Below, one piece after another: positions 1-7,092 of a stretch of DNA of 21,848 nt. How positions within the stretch are numbered: the first letter of the stretch is position 1; each line of letters starts with the position of its first letter. The stretch is from IMG/VR virus record IMGVR_UViG_3300013132_000293, positions 1 through 21,848 of that record; one strand, given 5' to 3'. Source of the DNA: a virus. Below the pieces are notes generated by a model that worked only from the letters and a program-made list of their open reading frames with translations, had not been told where the DNA came from and ran no database searches. The translations under genes were made by a program, and so were the position numbers.

Positions 1-671
1 GCCGTGCTCATCGTGCGCGCGCCCGCAGCGGCCCCGCCCGCACCGTTCCGCAGCCGCACGAGCGCAGACTCGCCCTCGCGGATGCCGCGCTCGAGCTGCT
101 CGATGCGCACGCGGTCGAGGCCCTCGACAGCGGTCCCGGCCTGCGCCGCAGCGCCCCGGAGTCGCTCGACCTCCGCGCGCGCCCGCCCGATCTCGACCTG
201 GAGCGGCACGAGCGACACTTCGGACCCGAGGCGCTCGAACGCCTGCTCGGCCTGCGCGACCTTGCGCGAGATGTCGATGTCCACGCTGCCGACGCCGATC
301 AGCGCGTCCTCGGTCCGCCGCGCCTGCTCTTCGAGGTCGGCCATGCGCTGGACGGCCTCGGGCGACACGGGCGCGGTCGCGGCGATCTTGTCGATCTCGA
401 CGCGGGTAGCGGTCAGGGCCACACGGAGCGGGTCCACGTTGACCGTCCCGAGCTTCGCGGCCCCCTGCGCGGCCGCGCTGGCCTGCGTGCCAAAGGTCCC
501 CGCCGCCGTCCCCGCTCCGGCCAGACCGAGGGCGACCTGATCGACGGCACCCCCGGCGGCGTCGAACTCGGTGCGGACCTGTTGCGCGAGACGGTCCACG
601 GCGGTCCCCATCGACCGAAGCGCGCTGGTGAGCTGGTCCCTGGCCCGGACGACGATTTCGAGTTCCGCCAT
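1..671 (-). CDS. Tail tape measure protein, N-terminal part (runs off the window)
   Basis: An open frame starts at ATG 671 and reads without a stop to the window edge, giving about 223 residues. The N-terminus begins MAELEIVVRARDQLTSALRS, which resembles the opening of siphovirus tape measure proteins. The rest is rich in Ala, Val, Arg and Glu with a helical, coiled-coil-like pattern. The protein would set tail length and sit inside the tail tube. The call also rests on position, since it is the next tail gene after the chaperone pair. An AGGAG lies only a few bases before the ATG, which is tight for a ribosome binding site. No catalytic domain is visible in the part shown. A long helical minor tail protein remains possible. 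Confidence 0.72.
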   Translation of the reverse strand, partial: MAELEIVVRARDQLTSALRSMGTAVDRLAQQVRTEFDAAGGAVDQVALGLAGAGTAAGTFGTQASAAAQGAAKLGTVNVDPLRVALTATRVEIDKIAATAPVSPEAVQRMADLEEQARRTEDALIGVGSVDIDISRKVAQAEQAFERLGSEVSLVPLQVEIGRARAEVERLRGAAAQAGTAVEGLDRVRIEQLERGIREGESALVRLRNGAGGAAAGARTMST

Positions 672-683
672 AGGCTCCTGGGG

Positions 684-712
684 ACGCTAGCGGATCCTTG
701 GGGAGCGGCCTA
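684..712 (-). promoter_or_regulatory. Candidate promoter C, upstream of the tape measure gene
   Basis: Reading the minus strand, TAGGCC (712-707), a 17-nt spacer containing CTCCCCAAGG, and TAGCGT (689-684) precede the tape measure ATG by 12 nt. The same block with the same 17-nt spacing occurs before the protease gene (11177-11205). A partial copy lies before the portal gene (13521-13561). The hexamers match sigma-70 boxes poorly, so the call rests on repetition and position. Transcription from here would give an almost leaderless mRNA. It sits between the tape measure gene and the opposing moron, where a restart of transcription would make sense. Confidence 0.4.
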
Positions 713-802
713 GAGGGACGGCCCGGTCAAGTCCAGCGGATTCCGGCTTGCGCGGAAGGAGGGAGCGGGGCTAGGGTCGGGGCGGAAGGACCCACCTACC
801 AC

Positions 803-1393
803 ATGAAGGCAGTCGCAGGTTTTTTCGCCGGTTTGCTCGTCGCCAGCCTGGCGGTCGTAGCCACGAGGTTCCGCAGCTCACAGGAAGAGGAGCGTGCAGA
901 CCAAATCACGTCCATTGCCTTGCCTGTTGTTGCGGAGCCGACTTCCGAAGATGTGCATGAATCGCAGCTCCTCGATCTTGCCAAGAAGGCCGAGGACAAC
1001 CTGGTTCGGTTTCAGGCTCGCGGAGTACCCGCCTACACGGTCAGAGAGTCGGACTCTGCGAGAGATCGGCTGAGGAGAGCGTCAGGATGCTTGATCGCAA
1101 TCGCATGCTTCAGCGCCTGGGATGAGGTTTGCGACGCAGAGGAGTACGTTCACATACCGGAGTCCATTTGGAAGTACGAAGAGTTCGGAGAGCGCGTCAT
1201 CTCGTCGAACGGAACCACGGTCGCTTGGATGCGGTGCAAGGCCGAGATCCGCCCATACGTCAAGGCATCCGTACGCGGTCAGGCGCTTCCCGACATGGCC
1301 GAGACGGTCGGATTGATGCAGTGGGAGGCCGCCGCTCGATCCATGGCGTCTCCCCTCCTGTCCAGCTTCTACGGGTCGGGCCTGTTCGACTAG
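803..1393 (+). CDS. Moron-like membrane-anchored or exported protein, function unknown
   Basis: This 196-residue protein is the only convincing plus-strand gene. Residues 1-20 (MKAVAGFFAGLLVASLAVVA) form a hydrophobic segment with an early Lys, so it is probably a signal anchor or signal peptide. A charged region and a Cys-containing domain (CLIAIACFSAWDEVC and one later Cys) follow. An in-frame start at 698 would put an unlikely 35-residue Gly/Arg-rich leader before the hydrophobic segment, so ATG 803 is preferred. GGAAGGA lies about 13 nt upstream, a weak Shine-Dalgarno match. The DNA is visibly less GC-rich than the flanks. Its position and opposite orientation within a tail operon fit a moron, such as a superinfection exclusion or lysogenic conversion gene. 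I do not recognise the family. Confidence 0.75.
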   Translation: MKAVAGFFAGLLVASLAVVATRFRSSQEEERADQITSIALPVVAEPTSEDVHESQLLDLAKKAEDNLVRFQARGVPAYTVRESDSARDRLRRASGCLIAIACFSAWDEVCDAEEYVHIPESIWKYEEFGERVISSNGTTVAWMRCKAEIRPYVKASVRGQALPDMAETVGLMQWEAAARSMASPLLSSFYGSGLFD

Positions 1394-1893
1394 CCAGGCG
1401 GCGCAACCTGCCCGCGCCGCGACGCCTTAGACTGCCCGCCGCGCCTCGACATCACGTCGGCCCGCTTCGTGTCCGTCTTCGCCTTCTCGCGCGCCTCCGC
1501 CTCCAGCGCCAGCGACTCGGAGCGGAACACCTCGAACGCGCCAACGAGCGAGGCCGTCTGGTCCATCATCCCGCCATCGCTCGGCAGCACCCCGTGCTCC
1601 TTGAACCAGCAGAACGCGCGGAACGCCCGCTCGATGTCGGGCCTCTCCTTGCACATCCGGCGCGGACAGCGGTAGACCGCCGCCCACCCGTTCATGCATC
1701 GCCGGTCGTACGGCGTCGGGTCGCCCTTCGGGTACTCGCACCCGGCACCCCCGCACGCATCGCACACGATCCGGTACAACGGGCGCGGAGCGGGCTCGTC
1801 GAGACAGCCCAGCTCGCGCGCCACGTCCGGGTCACGCTTGCACCTCGTGCAGTCCGGTACGCCCTCGTGCCCGAGATGCACGAGGGCCCGCAT
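1390..1893 (-). CDS. Cysteine-rich protein downstream of the tail chaperone (possible GT-type partner)
   Basis: The 167-residue frame starts at ATG 1893, which overlaps the TGA of the preceding gene by one base (TGATG). It contains many Cys pairs: CTRC, CDACGGAGC, then two more including CPRRMC, so it probably binds zinc. The C-terminus is a charged helix rich in Ala, Glu, Lys and Arg. Its place between the G-like chaperone and the tape measure gene is where lambda-like phages encode the T part of a G/GT frameshift pair. The frame stays open far upstream of 1893 in the -1 register, but I see no slippery heptamer near the junction. Translational coupling is the simpler reading. Its stop shares CTAG with the converging plus-strand gene. 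Confidence 0.65.
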   Translation of the reverse strand: MRALVHLGHEGVPDCTRCKRDPDVARELGCLDEPAPRPLYRIVCDACGGAGCEYPKGDPTPYDRRCMNGWAAVYRCPRRMCKERPDIERAFRAFCWFKEHGVLPSDGGMMDQTASLVGAFEVFRSESLALEAEAREKAKTDTKRADVMSRRGGQSKASRRGQVAPPG

Positions 1894-2294
1894 CAGTCCA
1901 GTGCGTCTACCTTCACCCGACCGCTGATCGCGTTGGACAGTTCCACGCGGTGACGCGAGCTGAGCCGGTCGAGGAAGTCGAGATCGGCCACGTCCTTGCC
2001 GCCCGCGCTCGTGCGGCGACGAATCGAGATCTCGTTGCCCTTCTCGTCGCGCCAGTTCTCGACGCTCACCACGCCGTGCTCGAGCACAAGCCGCTCGATG
2101 GTGCCTCGGTTGGCGTGGACGAGCTGGCCGTCGCCGGTCAGCTCGAAGCGGATGAGGTCTTGGACCTGCGCCTCGATGAAGGCCGGGAGTGCGCGGAGGA
2201 CCCACCACGTCCCGTTCGGGTCGGGCTTGCCGTCCTTGTAGTCGTCCTGGAGCTGGAAGCGCCAGGTCTCGTGCGGAGTCAGAGCGATAGGCAT
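1893..2294 (-). CDS. Tail assembly chaperone-like protein (G-like)
   Basis: A 133-residue protein starting MPIALTPHETWRFQLQDDYK. It has acidic, Trp-containing and helical segments, and ends with an aspartate-containing tail. The size, the lack of any catalytic motif, and the position between the tail tube and tape measure genes fit the tail assembly chaperones that bind the tape measure during tail assembly. No family-defining motif is visible, so the assignment is mainly by synteny. It is separated from the tail tube gene by about 80 nt that hold inverted repeats, and it is coupled to the next gene by TGATG. It could instead be a minor tail protein. Confidence 0.6.
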   Translation of the reverse strand: MPIALTPHETWRFQLQDDYKDGKPDPNGTWWVLRALPAFIEAQVQDLIRFELTGDGQLVHANRGTIERLVLEHGVVSVENWRDEKGNEISIRRRTSAGGKDVADLDFLDRLSSRHRVELSNAISGRVKVDALD

Positions 2295-2316
2295 GAAGGT
2301 GAAGGGGGCTATGCCT

Positions 2317-2367
2317 GCCCGGCTCTGTTCGAGTCGCGCGCGCCGCCGGGCAAGAGCGACGCGCGAC
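2317..2367 (-). other. Overlapping inverted repeats between tail tube and chaperone genes
   Basis: GTCGCGCG (2333-2340) pairs perfectly with CGCGCGAC (2360-2367) across 19 nt. The arm GCCGGGC (2345-2351), which lies in that loop, is also complementary to GCCCGGC (2317-2323), so two exclusive hairpins or a pseudoknot could form. There is no T tract, so this is not a standard intrinsic terminator. It lies directly after the second tail tube gene and could stabilise that message or reduce read-through to the chaperone. Confidence 0.35.
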
Positions 2368-2375
2368 CGTGTGCG

Positions 2376-3713
2376 TCAGCGGTGGACGATCACGAGCTCG
2401 TTGTCCGTGCCCGGAGCTTCCTCGATGCCCGATGCGTAGTCCGTGCCCGTCAGGTCGAAGCTCGCATCCCACACGTTGATCCCGTCGCGGTCCGCGTCAG
2501 CGAGGCCGCTGAACACCATGCCGGGCATGATGAAGTCGAAGCCGTTCTGGTTCTGCGTGCTCGGATCGTCGTAGGCCCAGGTGGTCGAGCCGGGGCCGAC
2601 CGCCCAGATGCGCCCACGGATGGGCGTGCCGGCGATGAAGCGCGAGACGAAGGCGAACTCCGTCGAGTTGGCCATTTCGTCCGGGTTGAACTTGCCCTTG
2701 GGCTGGCGCGCCGTGATCTGGCCGAAGCCGACGCCGTTCGCGTCGAGCGAGTTCTCGTGGAAGATGATCGAGTTGCCGCTCTCCACGTCGATCTGGTTCA
2801 GCGCGCCCGTGATGACGCCCGTACCGCCGCCGTCCGAGCCGTACTTGTTGGCCAAGGTCGGGGCGTTGATGGCCTGGCGGAACGTCGCGCGCGTGCCGAG
2901 GAACGTCGGCGGGAACTTGTGCGCTTCGTTCGGGCTCGTCGGGAGCGCCACGTCGCCGTAGTCCACCACGACGCCCGTGAAGTTGCAGACGACCACGATC
3001 GCGTCGCCGTGCCGGAACTCGAAGCGGAAGTTGCCGACCGCGCCCTTGACGCGCAGCCGCTTCCCGTCCGCCCAGACCGAGATCGAGAGCGAGGTCAGCG
3101 TGCTCGTCGTGGCGTGGGCCGAGTTGGGCGTCCAGCCGAAGCACTCGGTCACGTTGCGCGAGCCGAGACCGAACACGCTACCGCTGGTCGCGCCGGTGAT
3201 GTTCGTGCTCACCCAGGCCGTGCTGTTTGGCTGGTCGATGAAGACCGCGCCGTCATCCGCGAATGTGTCGCCGATGACGATGCCGGTGCCGCTGGTCGAG
3301 CCAGTGACGGACTCGCCGTGGCGCAGCGGGCCGTTGTCGGTCGTGATCGCCCCGGTCAGGTCGTAGGCGTACACGTTCGAAGACTCGGACAGGTGCCCGT
3401 AGCCGCAGCCCTGCATGATGCGCGTCAGGTGCGGGCGCATCGCCGAGGTCACGCCCGCGCCCGAGACGTACGTCGAGTTTGCGTGCAGCTCGAAGCTGAA
3501 CTCGATGTCTGCCAGGGACTTGCCCGGGTAGATGTCGGGCATGTCCGTGAGGGACAGGCGCAGCGTAGGCCGGTCCACGCTGGTCGGCCGGACGGTGAAC
3601 TTGGCCGACCGCAGCAGCGGAAGGCAGTCCGACGCGCCCGGGTCCGAGTGCGTGCCGCGCGTCGATTCGACGACGACGCCGACGACGCGCTTCTGAGAAA
3701 GGGAGATGGCCAT
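2376..3713 (-). CDS. Tail tube protein, second copy
   Basis: A 445-residue protein starting MAISLSQKRVVGVVVESTRG. It aligns along its whole length with the next upstream gene (3735-5105). Shared blocks in the same order are MPDIYPG, LRHGE, GDTFADD, TGATSG, DGKRLR, the YGDVA-PT region, PPTFLG, FNPDE, MVFSG, DRDGIN, DASFDLTG and PGTDNE. The Gly/Ser/Thr-rich beta composition and the place between the tail terminator and chaperone genes fit a major tail tube protein, probably of the Phage_tube_2 type. The tube forms the DNA channel of the tail. A GAGG lies about 10 nt before the ATG. Which of the two copies is the main tube subunit cannot be told from sequence. Confidence 0.75.
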   Translation of the reverse strand: MAISLSQKRVVGVVVESTRGTHSDPGASDCLPLLRSAKFTVRPTSVDRPTLRLSLTDMPDIYPGKSLADIEFSFELHANSTYVSGAGVTSAMRPHLTRIMQGCGYGHLSESSNVYAYDLTGAITTDNGPLRHGESVTGSTSGTGIVIGDTFADDGAVFIDQPNSTAWVSTNITGATSGSVFGLGSRNVTECFGWTPNSAHATTSTLTSLSISVWADGKRLRVKGAVGNFRFEFRHGDAIVVVCNFTGVVVDYGDVALPTSPNEAHKFPPTFLGTRATFRQAINAPTLANKYGSDGGGTGVITGALNQIDVESGNSIIFHENSLDANGVGFGQITARQPKGKFNPDEMANSTEFAFVSRFIAGTPIRGRIWAVGPGSTTWAYDDPSTQNQNGFDFIMPGMVFSGLADADRDGINVWDASFDLTGTDYASGIEEAPGTDNELVIVHR

Positions 3714-3734
3714 GCGGGCGCGTCCTCGTTGGGA

Positions 3735-5105
3735 TCAGCGGTAAATGAGCGTGATCTCGTTGTCGGTGCCCGGGATCTCGGTCGTGGCCGAGCTGTCGTA
3801 GTCGCCGCCCGTCAGGTCGAACGAGGCGTCGAAGATGTTGATGCCGTCACGGTCGCCGTCGGCCATGCCGGAGAACACCATGCCCGGCGTGATGATGTCG
3901 ATGGAGTTGCCGTCACCGGTCGAGTTCGAGCCGAAAAGCGCCTTGCCGCGAATCGAGCGGCCGTTGATGAAGGCGTTGATGAACGAGAACTCGGATTCAC
4001 TCACCTCGTCGGGGTTGAACGAGCCGCCCGGCTTCCTGTCGGTGATGTAGGCGAAGGAGTACCCGCTCGAACTGAGCGAGTTCTCGCGCATGACGATGTT
4101 GTTGCCCGACGAGTATCGGACGTTGTTCAGGGCACCGACGTTGACCGACGAGCCCGTGTCCTTGCCGTACGTCTTCGACCCGTCGATCTCGCGGAAGCGG
4201 ATGTCCTTGCCGAGGAAGGTCGGCGGCAGGTAGTGCGACTCGTTCGCGTTGGTCGGCATGGCCACGTCGCCGTAGGATTCGACGATGCCGGTGAACTTGA
4301 ACTCGGCGTGGAGCACGTCGCCGTGGACCATGCGGATCTCGAAGTTGCCCATGCACCCCTTGAGGCGCAGGCGCTTCCCGTCGAGGTACGCCTCGAGCGA
4401 GATCGTCTCCATGAGGTTGAGGTCGCTCTGGAGCTTGAGCGCGACGACGACGGTCGTATCGCGGGTGGGCGCGGTGCCGCTCGTGGCGCGCCCGGACGTT
4501 GCGCCGGTGATCGTGATGGCACCGGTGCCAGCCGTTCCGCTCGTCTCCTGGACGCAGAGCAGGTCGTCATCGGCGAAGGTGTCGCCCACCATGACGCCCG
4601 CGATGGGGCCGCCCGTGGTGGCGTAGGCAACGCTCACCGTCTCGCCGTGACGCAGGGCCGAGCCCGTGCCGCCCGTCTGGTTGGCGAAGGTGTAGATGCG
4701 GGGCGAACTTGCCACGGCTGCGCCAGTCGGAGCCGAGGTGGGCGAGCCCTGGTTCGAGACCTCGACGTACCCGCACGCGCGGATGAGGTCGGTCCACACC
4801 GGCGAGGTTAGGGTCGCGCTGCCGGCCGCGTTGCTCGGCACGCCGCCGATCTCCGCGACGAACGTAAGCTCGGCGATGGCCACACCGGGGTAGATGTCGG
4901 GCATCCCAGTCAGCGAGAGGCGCAGAGTCTCGCGCTCGACCTTCACCGGCTCGAAGCGCGTGATCTTCGCTTCGCGGATGGTCGGGATCGCGTCAGCCGC
5001 GACGTTGGGAGCGCGGAAGATGCCCCGGTCGATGACGTTCGGCGTGCCGCCCAGGGCTTCCAGATTGCACGCGACGATCCGACGCTTCGAGAGTGAAATG
5101 GCCAT
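3735..5105 (-). CDS. Tail tube protein, first copy
   Basis: A 456-residue protein starting MAISLSKRRIVACNLEALGG. The opening (lysine/arginine-rich start, then a variant of ExxxGTP) is typical of siphovirus tail tube proteins. It shares its full domain layout with the downstream paralog. The regions that differ most are the middle insertions after residue 80 and around 180-215, while the C-terminal 100 residues are the best conserved. It starts 9 nt after the stop of the preceding small gene, and 21 nt separate it from the paralog, so the pair is cotranscribed. At about 450 residues both copies are longer than many tube proteins, so one or both could carry an extra surface domain. Confidence 0.78.
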   Translation of the reverse strand: MAISLSKRRIVACNLEALGGTPNVIDRGIFRAPNVAADAIPTIREAKITRFEPVKVERETLRLSLTGMPDIYPGVAIAELTFVAEIGGVPSNAAGSATLTSPVWTDLIRACGYVEVSNQGSPTSAPTGAAVASSPRIYTFANQTGGTGSALRHGETVSVAYATTGGPIAGVMVGDTFADDDLLCVQETSGTAGTGAITITGATSGRATSGTAPTRDTTVVVALKLQSDLNLMETISLEAYLDGKRLRLKGCMGNFEIRMVHGDVLHAEFKFTGIVESYGDVAMPTNANESHYLPPTFLGKDIRFREIDGSKTYGKDTGSSVNVGALNNVRYSSGNNIVMRENSLSSSGYSFAYITDRKPGGSFNPDEVSESEFSFINAFINGRSIRGKALFGSNSTGDGNSIDIITPGMVFSGMADGDRDGINIFDASFDLTGGDYDSSATTEIPGTDNEITLIYR

Positions 5106-5114
5106 GGGTTGAGA

Positions 5115-5330
5115 TCAGGCGGAGGGCTTGAGCTTGTGGGAGTAGGCCGACGTGCCCGTGGCCGTGTATGCGGACTGGTCGAACGCCGCGTCCTGCGCAG
5201 CGTCCGACAGATCGACCTCGACGACCTCGCCATGGCGCACGCGCAGGCGGATCTGAGTCGAGCCGTCGAGGAAGGTCAGCAGGTCGGAACCTGCGGCGTC
5301 GCCGTTGCGGCGGTAGGAAGCGTTGGCCAT
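5115..5330 (-). CDS. Small tail-operon protein, unknown function
   Basis: A 71-residue protein starting MANASYRRNGDAAGSDLLTF. It has alternating charged and hydrophobic residues that suggest a small beta protein, and it ends in a basic tail. The ATG is preceded by AAGGAG, which also forms the last codons of the upstream gene, a good ribosome binding site. It lies immediately before the tail tube genes. I see no known motif. It may be a tail completion or structural accessory protein, but that is only position-based. Confidence 0.6.
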   Translation of the reverse strand: MANASYRRNGDAAGSDLLTFLDGSTQIRLRVRHGEVVEVDLSDAAQDAAFDQSAYTATGTSAYSHKLKPSA

Positions 5331-5337
5331 GTTCGAG

Positions 5338-5553
5338 CTACTCCTTGGTCGTCTCGGGTTCGGTCGTCTTGGGCGCGGCGGGTTCGGCTTGCTCGCCTTC
5401 GGGCGGGCGGATCAGGCGCAGCGAGGGGTCCGGCGCGTCGCGGTACACGATGCGCCCGGTCGTCTCCGCGTACTTCCAGCGCGCGAGGTGCGCCGGGCGG
5501 GTCGAGACCACGCGCGTCTGCGACTGCCACTTGCTCGGTTCTTTCGCGCTCAT
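5338..5553 (-). CDS. Small hydrophilic protein, unknown function
   Basis: A 71-residue protein starting MSAKEPSKWQSQTRVVSTRP. It has a basic N-terminal half and a Pro/Glu/Thr/Lys-rich, probably disordered C-terminus ending in TKE. Its ATG overlaps the stop of the preceding gene as ATGA, so it is translationally coupled. It precedes the other small gene before the tail tubes. No family was recognised. Confidence 0.58.
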   Translation of the reverse strand: MSAKEPSKWQSQTRVVSTRPAHLARWKYAETTGRIVYRDAPDPSLRLIRPPEGEQAEPAAPKTTEPETTKE

Positions 5554-6047
5554 GTGGGCGTCACCATCTCCGTGTCCTTCGTTCTGAAGATGATCCGCAC
5601 GATCACTGCCACCCAGGGCCGACCTTGCGTCTCACTCTGCGGGCCGAGGATTGTCCACCCTTGGGGAGCGGTCAATACCGCCAGCCCGCCGCGCGTGTAA
5701 TCGACCATCACCGCGCGGTAGATGTCCGCCGCGAGCCGCTGGAGCTGCCGGTACGCATCGGACCCGCCGCCCACGTCCTGAATCACCCCGAAGATCGGGA
5801 TGTCCCAGTACCATGTGCCGTGCCACAGGACGCGCCGATTCTCCGCCGTCTCCGAGTAGTGGCCGATCTCGCCCGGCTCGCCCAGGAACACGGCGGGATA
5901 GCCGTTGATCGCCGGGGCCGTGATGTCCTTGCCCCACCCGGCGACATGCACCGCGTGGTAGTAGTCCGCCCCGCCGTCGGGCAGAGCGAGCGCCGTCTCG
6001 AGGTTTTCGAGGATGCGCAGCGGGACCGGATCCGTCGCGGGAGGCAC
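5550..6047 (-). CDS. Probable tail terminator protein
   Basis: A 165-residue protein that starts at GTG 6047, directly after the TAG of the preceding gene. The sequence GAGGAGG lies 8 nt before the GTG, inside the last codons of that gene, and fixes the start. It opens with a helical segment (LRILENLETALAL), followed by beta-rich stretches and a long helix (RQLQRLAADIYRAVMVD). It ends with a strand containing PWVAVIVRIIF and a short tail. This helix-strand order, the length and the place between the gp10-like gene and the tail tubes fit tail terminators, which cap the tail tube at its head-proximal end. No single diagnostic motif is visible. Confidence 0.52.
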   Translation of the reverse strand: MPPATDPVPLRILENLETALALPDGGADYYHAVHVAGWGKDITAPAINGYPAVFLGEPGEIGHYSETAENRRVLWHGTWYWDIPIFGVIQDVGGGSDAYRQLQRLAADIYRAVMVDYTRGGLAVLTAPQGWTILGPQSETQGRPWVAVIVRIIFRTKDTEMVTPT

Positions 6048-6416
6048 CTAGCAGACCTCCTCGAGCATGACCTCGGCTCGGAACTGCGATCCGCCGCGCT
6101 TCTGGACGCGCAGGGTGCCTTCCATGAAGCGCACGGGGATCGCCGAGTTGTCCGGTGCGGGCGGCGTCCATTCGAGCGGGAGCGCGTCGCCCTTGGCCGC
6201 GTCGAATGCGGCGAGGAGCGAGCTGAGCCCGTCCGGTCCGAACACGACGCGCCAGACCCGAGTTTGCGGCTGGCCGCTCTGGCGAGACACGTTCTCGCGC
6301 ACGTTGCGGAAGGCCACCATGCCCGTCTCCGAGTCGGTCGAGCGCATGTCCCGCACCAACTCGACCTCGACGGGGAAGCCGATGACGCCGCTGAGCGTGC
6401 CGTAGGTGGTCGTCAC
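6048..6416 (-). CDS. Small neck or tail protein, unknown family
   Basis: A 122-residue protein starting at GTG 6416, whose GTGA overlaps the stop of the 24-codon gene before it. A longer in-frame start at 6458 would run through that small gene with an unlikely Gly/Arg sequence, so 6416 is preferred. The fold looks mainly beta: TYGTLSGVIGFPVEVELV at the start, RVWRVVFG in the middle and a final strand pair ending in EEVC. Its place between the gp10-like protein and the probable tail terminator suggests a role at the head-tail joint or tail end. I do not recognise a family. Confidence 0.55.
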   Translation of the reverse strand: MTTTYGTLSGVIGFPVEVELVRDMRSTDSETGMVAFRNVRENVSRQSGQPQTRVWRVVFGPDGLSSLLAAFDAAKGDALPLEWTPPAPDNSAIPVRFMEGTLRVQKRGGSQFRAEVMLEEVC

Positions 6417-6487
6417 GCGGCACCCCCAGCCGGGCGCGCCCTGCCCCGCTCGATCCACGCCAGGACTGCGCGCACGAGTTCGGTCAC
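6413..6487 (-). CDS. 24-residue peptide gene wedged by two GTGA overlaps
   Basis: This frame starts at GTG 6487, which overlaps the TGA of the gp10-like gene (GTGA). It ends at TGA 6413-6415, which overlaps the GTG of the next gene (again GTGA). The peptide opens with an amphipathic segment (TELVRAVLAWIERGRARP) and ends in GGAA. The same overlap at both ends suggests a translated link that keeps ribosomes coupled across the gap. It could be a real micropeptide or only a ribosome relay. No homology is claimed. Confidence 0.4.
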   Translation of the reverse strand: MTELVRAVLAWIERGRARPAGGAA

Positions 6488-7092
6488 CCCAGCACGCTCC
6501 CGCCGAGCTCGCCCTTGGCGAACGGGACGGACTTCTCCAGCTCGCCCATGATGAACGGCGCGGTCTTGTCCGCGAAGGTCGCGCGGAACCCGAGCTTGGC
6601 CTTGAGCGTGACGCTGGTCTTGAGCGTGTAGAGCAGTTTCCGCCGGCCGTTCTGCGCCTCGGAACCGATCAGTAGGTTCCCGCGCTTGGACCGGAAGATG
6701 AAGGTCGGATCGCCGTCGGCGGTGAAGTACCGCGAGCCCCGCTGCACGAGCCGCGCGCCGCCCTTGAGCGCGCCGGCCGGCGTCTTCGCGTCCGGGAGCG
6801 GGACGGTCAGGAACCGCTTGGTCTTGGGCTTGATCGTCCCGCCGTACTCCTGGATGGCCGCATAGGGCGTGCCCTGCGAGAACACGCGCAGCTCCGAGGT
6901 CAGACCCTGGCCGCGAACCTCGTGGCCGAACGAGCGGCGCAGCGTGCCGGTGCGGACCGGGGCCTCGCGCGCCATCTGCCTGACGTGGAACAGGCCCCCG
7001 CGCTCGAGCGACTGCCGCACGCCAGCCGACGCGCGCGCGATCAGGTCGTTCAGGGCCTTCTGGGTGCCAGACGGGTCGGCCTCGGCGTACAT
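6484..7092 (-). CDS. HK97 gp10-like neck/tail completion protein
   Basis: A 202-residue protein starting MYAEADPSGTQKALNDLIAR at ATG 7092, which overlaps the preceding stop as TGATG. It has the hallmark region of the HK97 gp10-like family: a helix, then APVRTGTLRRSFGHEV, then a strand and PYAAIQEYGGTI near residue 95. The C-terminal half continues with several charged strands. These proteins act at the head-tail joint or in tail completion. Longer in-frame starts upstream would overlap the connector gene and give an unlikely Arg-rich leader. Confidence 0.8.
   Translation of the reverse strand: MYAEADPSGTQKALNDLIARASAGVRQSLERGGLFHVRQMAREAPVRTGTLRRSFGHEVRGQGLTSELRVFSQGTPYAAIQEYGGTIKPKTKRFLTVPLPDAKTPAGALKGGARLVQRGSRYFTADGDPTFIFRSKRGNLLIGSEAQNGRRKLLYTLKTSVTLKAKLGFRATFADKTAPFIMGELEKSVPFAKGELGGSVLG

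Noticed and set aside
2308-2315. GGCATAGC upstream of the chaperone, repeated before the portal (13509-13516) and, in part, before the co-chaperonin and small terminase
   Set aside because: The short core GCATAG recurs near four gene starts, but at varying distances and without a matching upstream hexamer. This is too little to call a promoter.
1390-2472. One 360-residue minus-strand gene in place of the cysteine-rich tail gene
   Set aside because: The part upstream of 1893 overlaps the better-supported chaperone and tail tube genes and is Arg/Pro-rich. Only the part from ATG 1893 looks like protein. The open frame was kept only as a possible route for a -1 fusion.
1950-4811. A 953-codon open frame on the plus strand
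   Set aside because: It lies antisense to the chaperone and tail tube genes, is made mostly of Arg, Ala, Val, Asp and His, and has no domain pattern. Long antisense frames are expected in GC-rich coding DNA.
5109-6551. A 480-codon open frame on the plus strand
   Set aside because: It is antisense to five minus-strand genes that are joined by overlaps and ribosome binding sites. Its product is Arg-rich and low in complexity.
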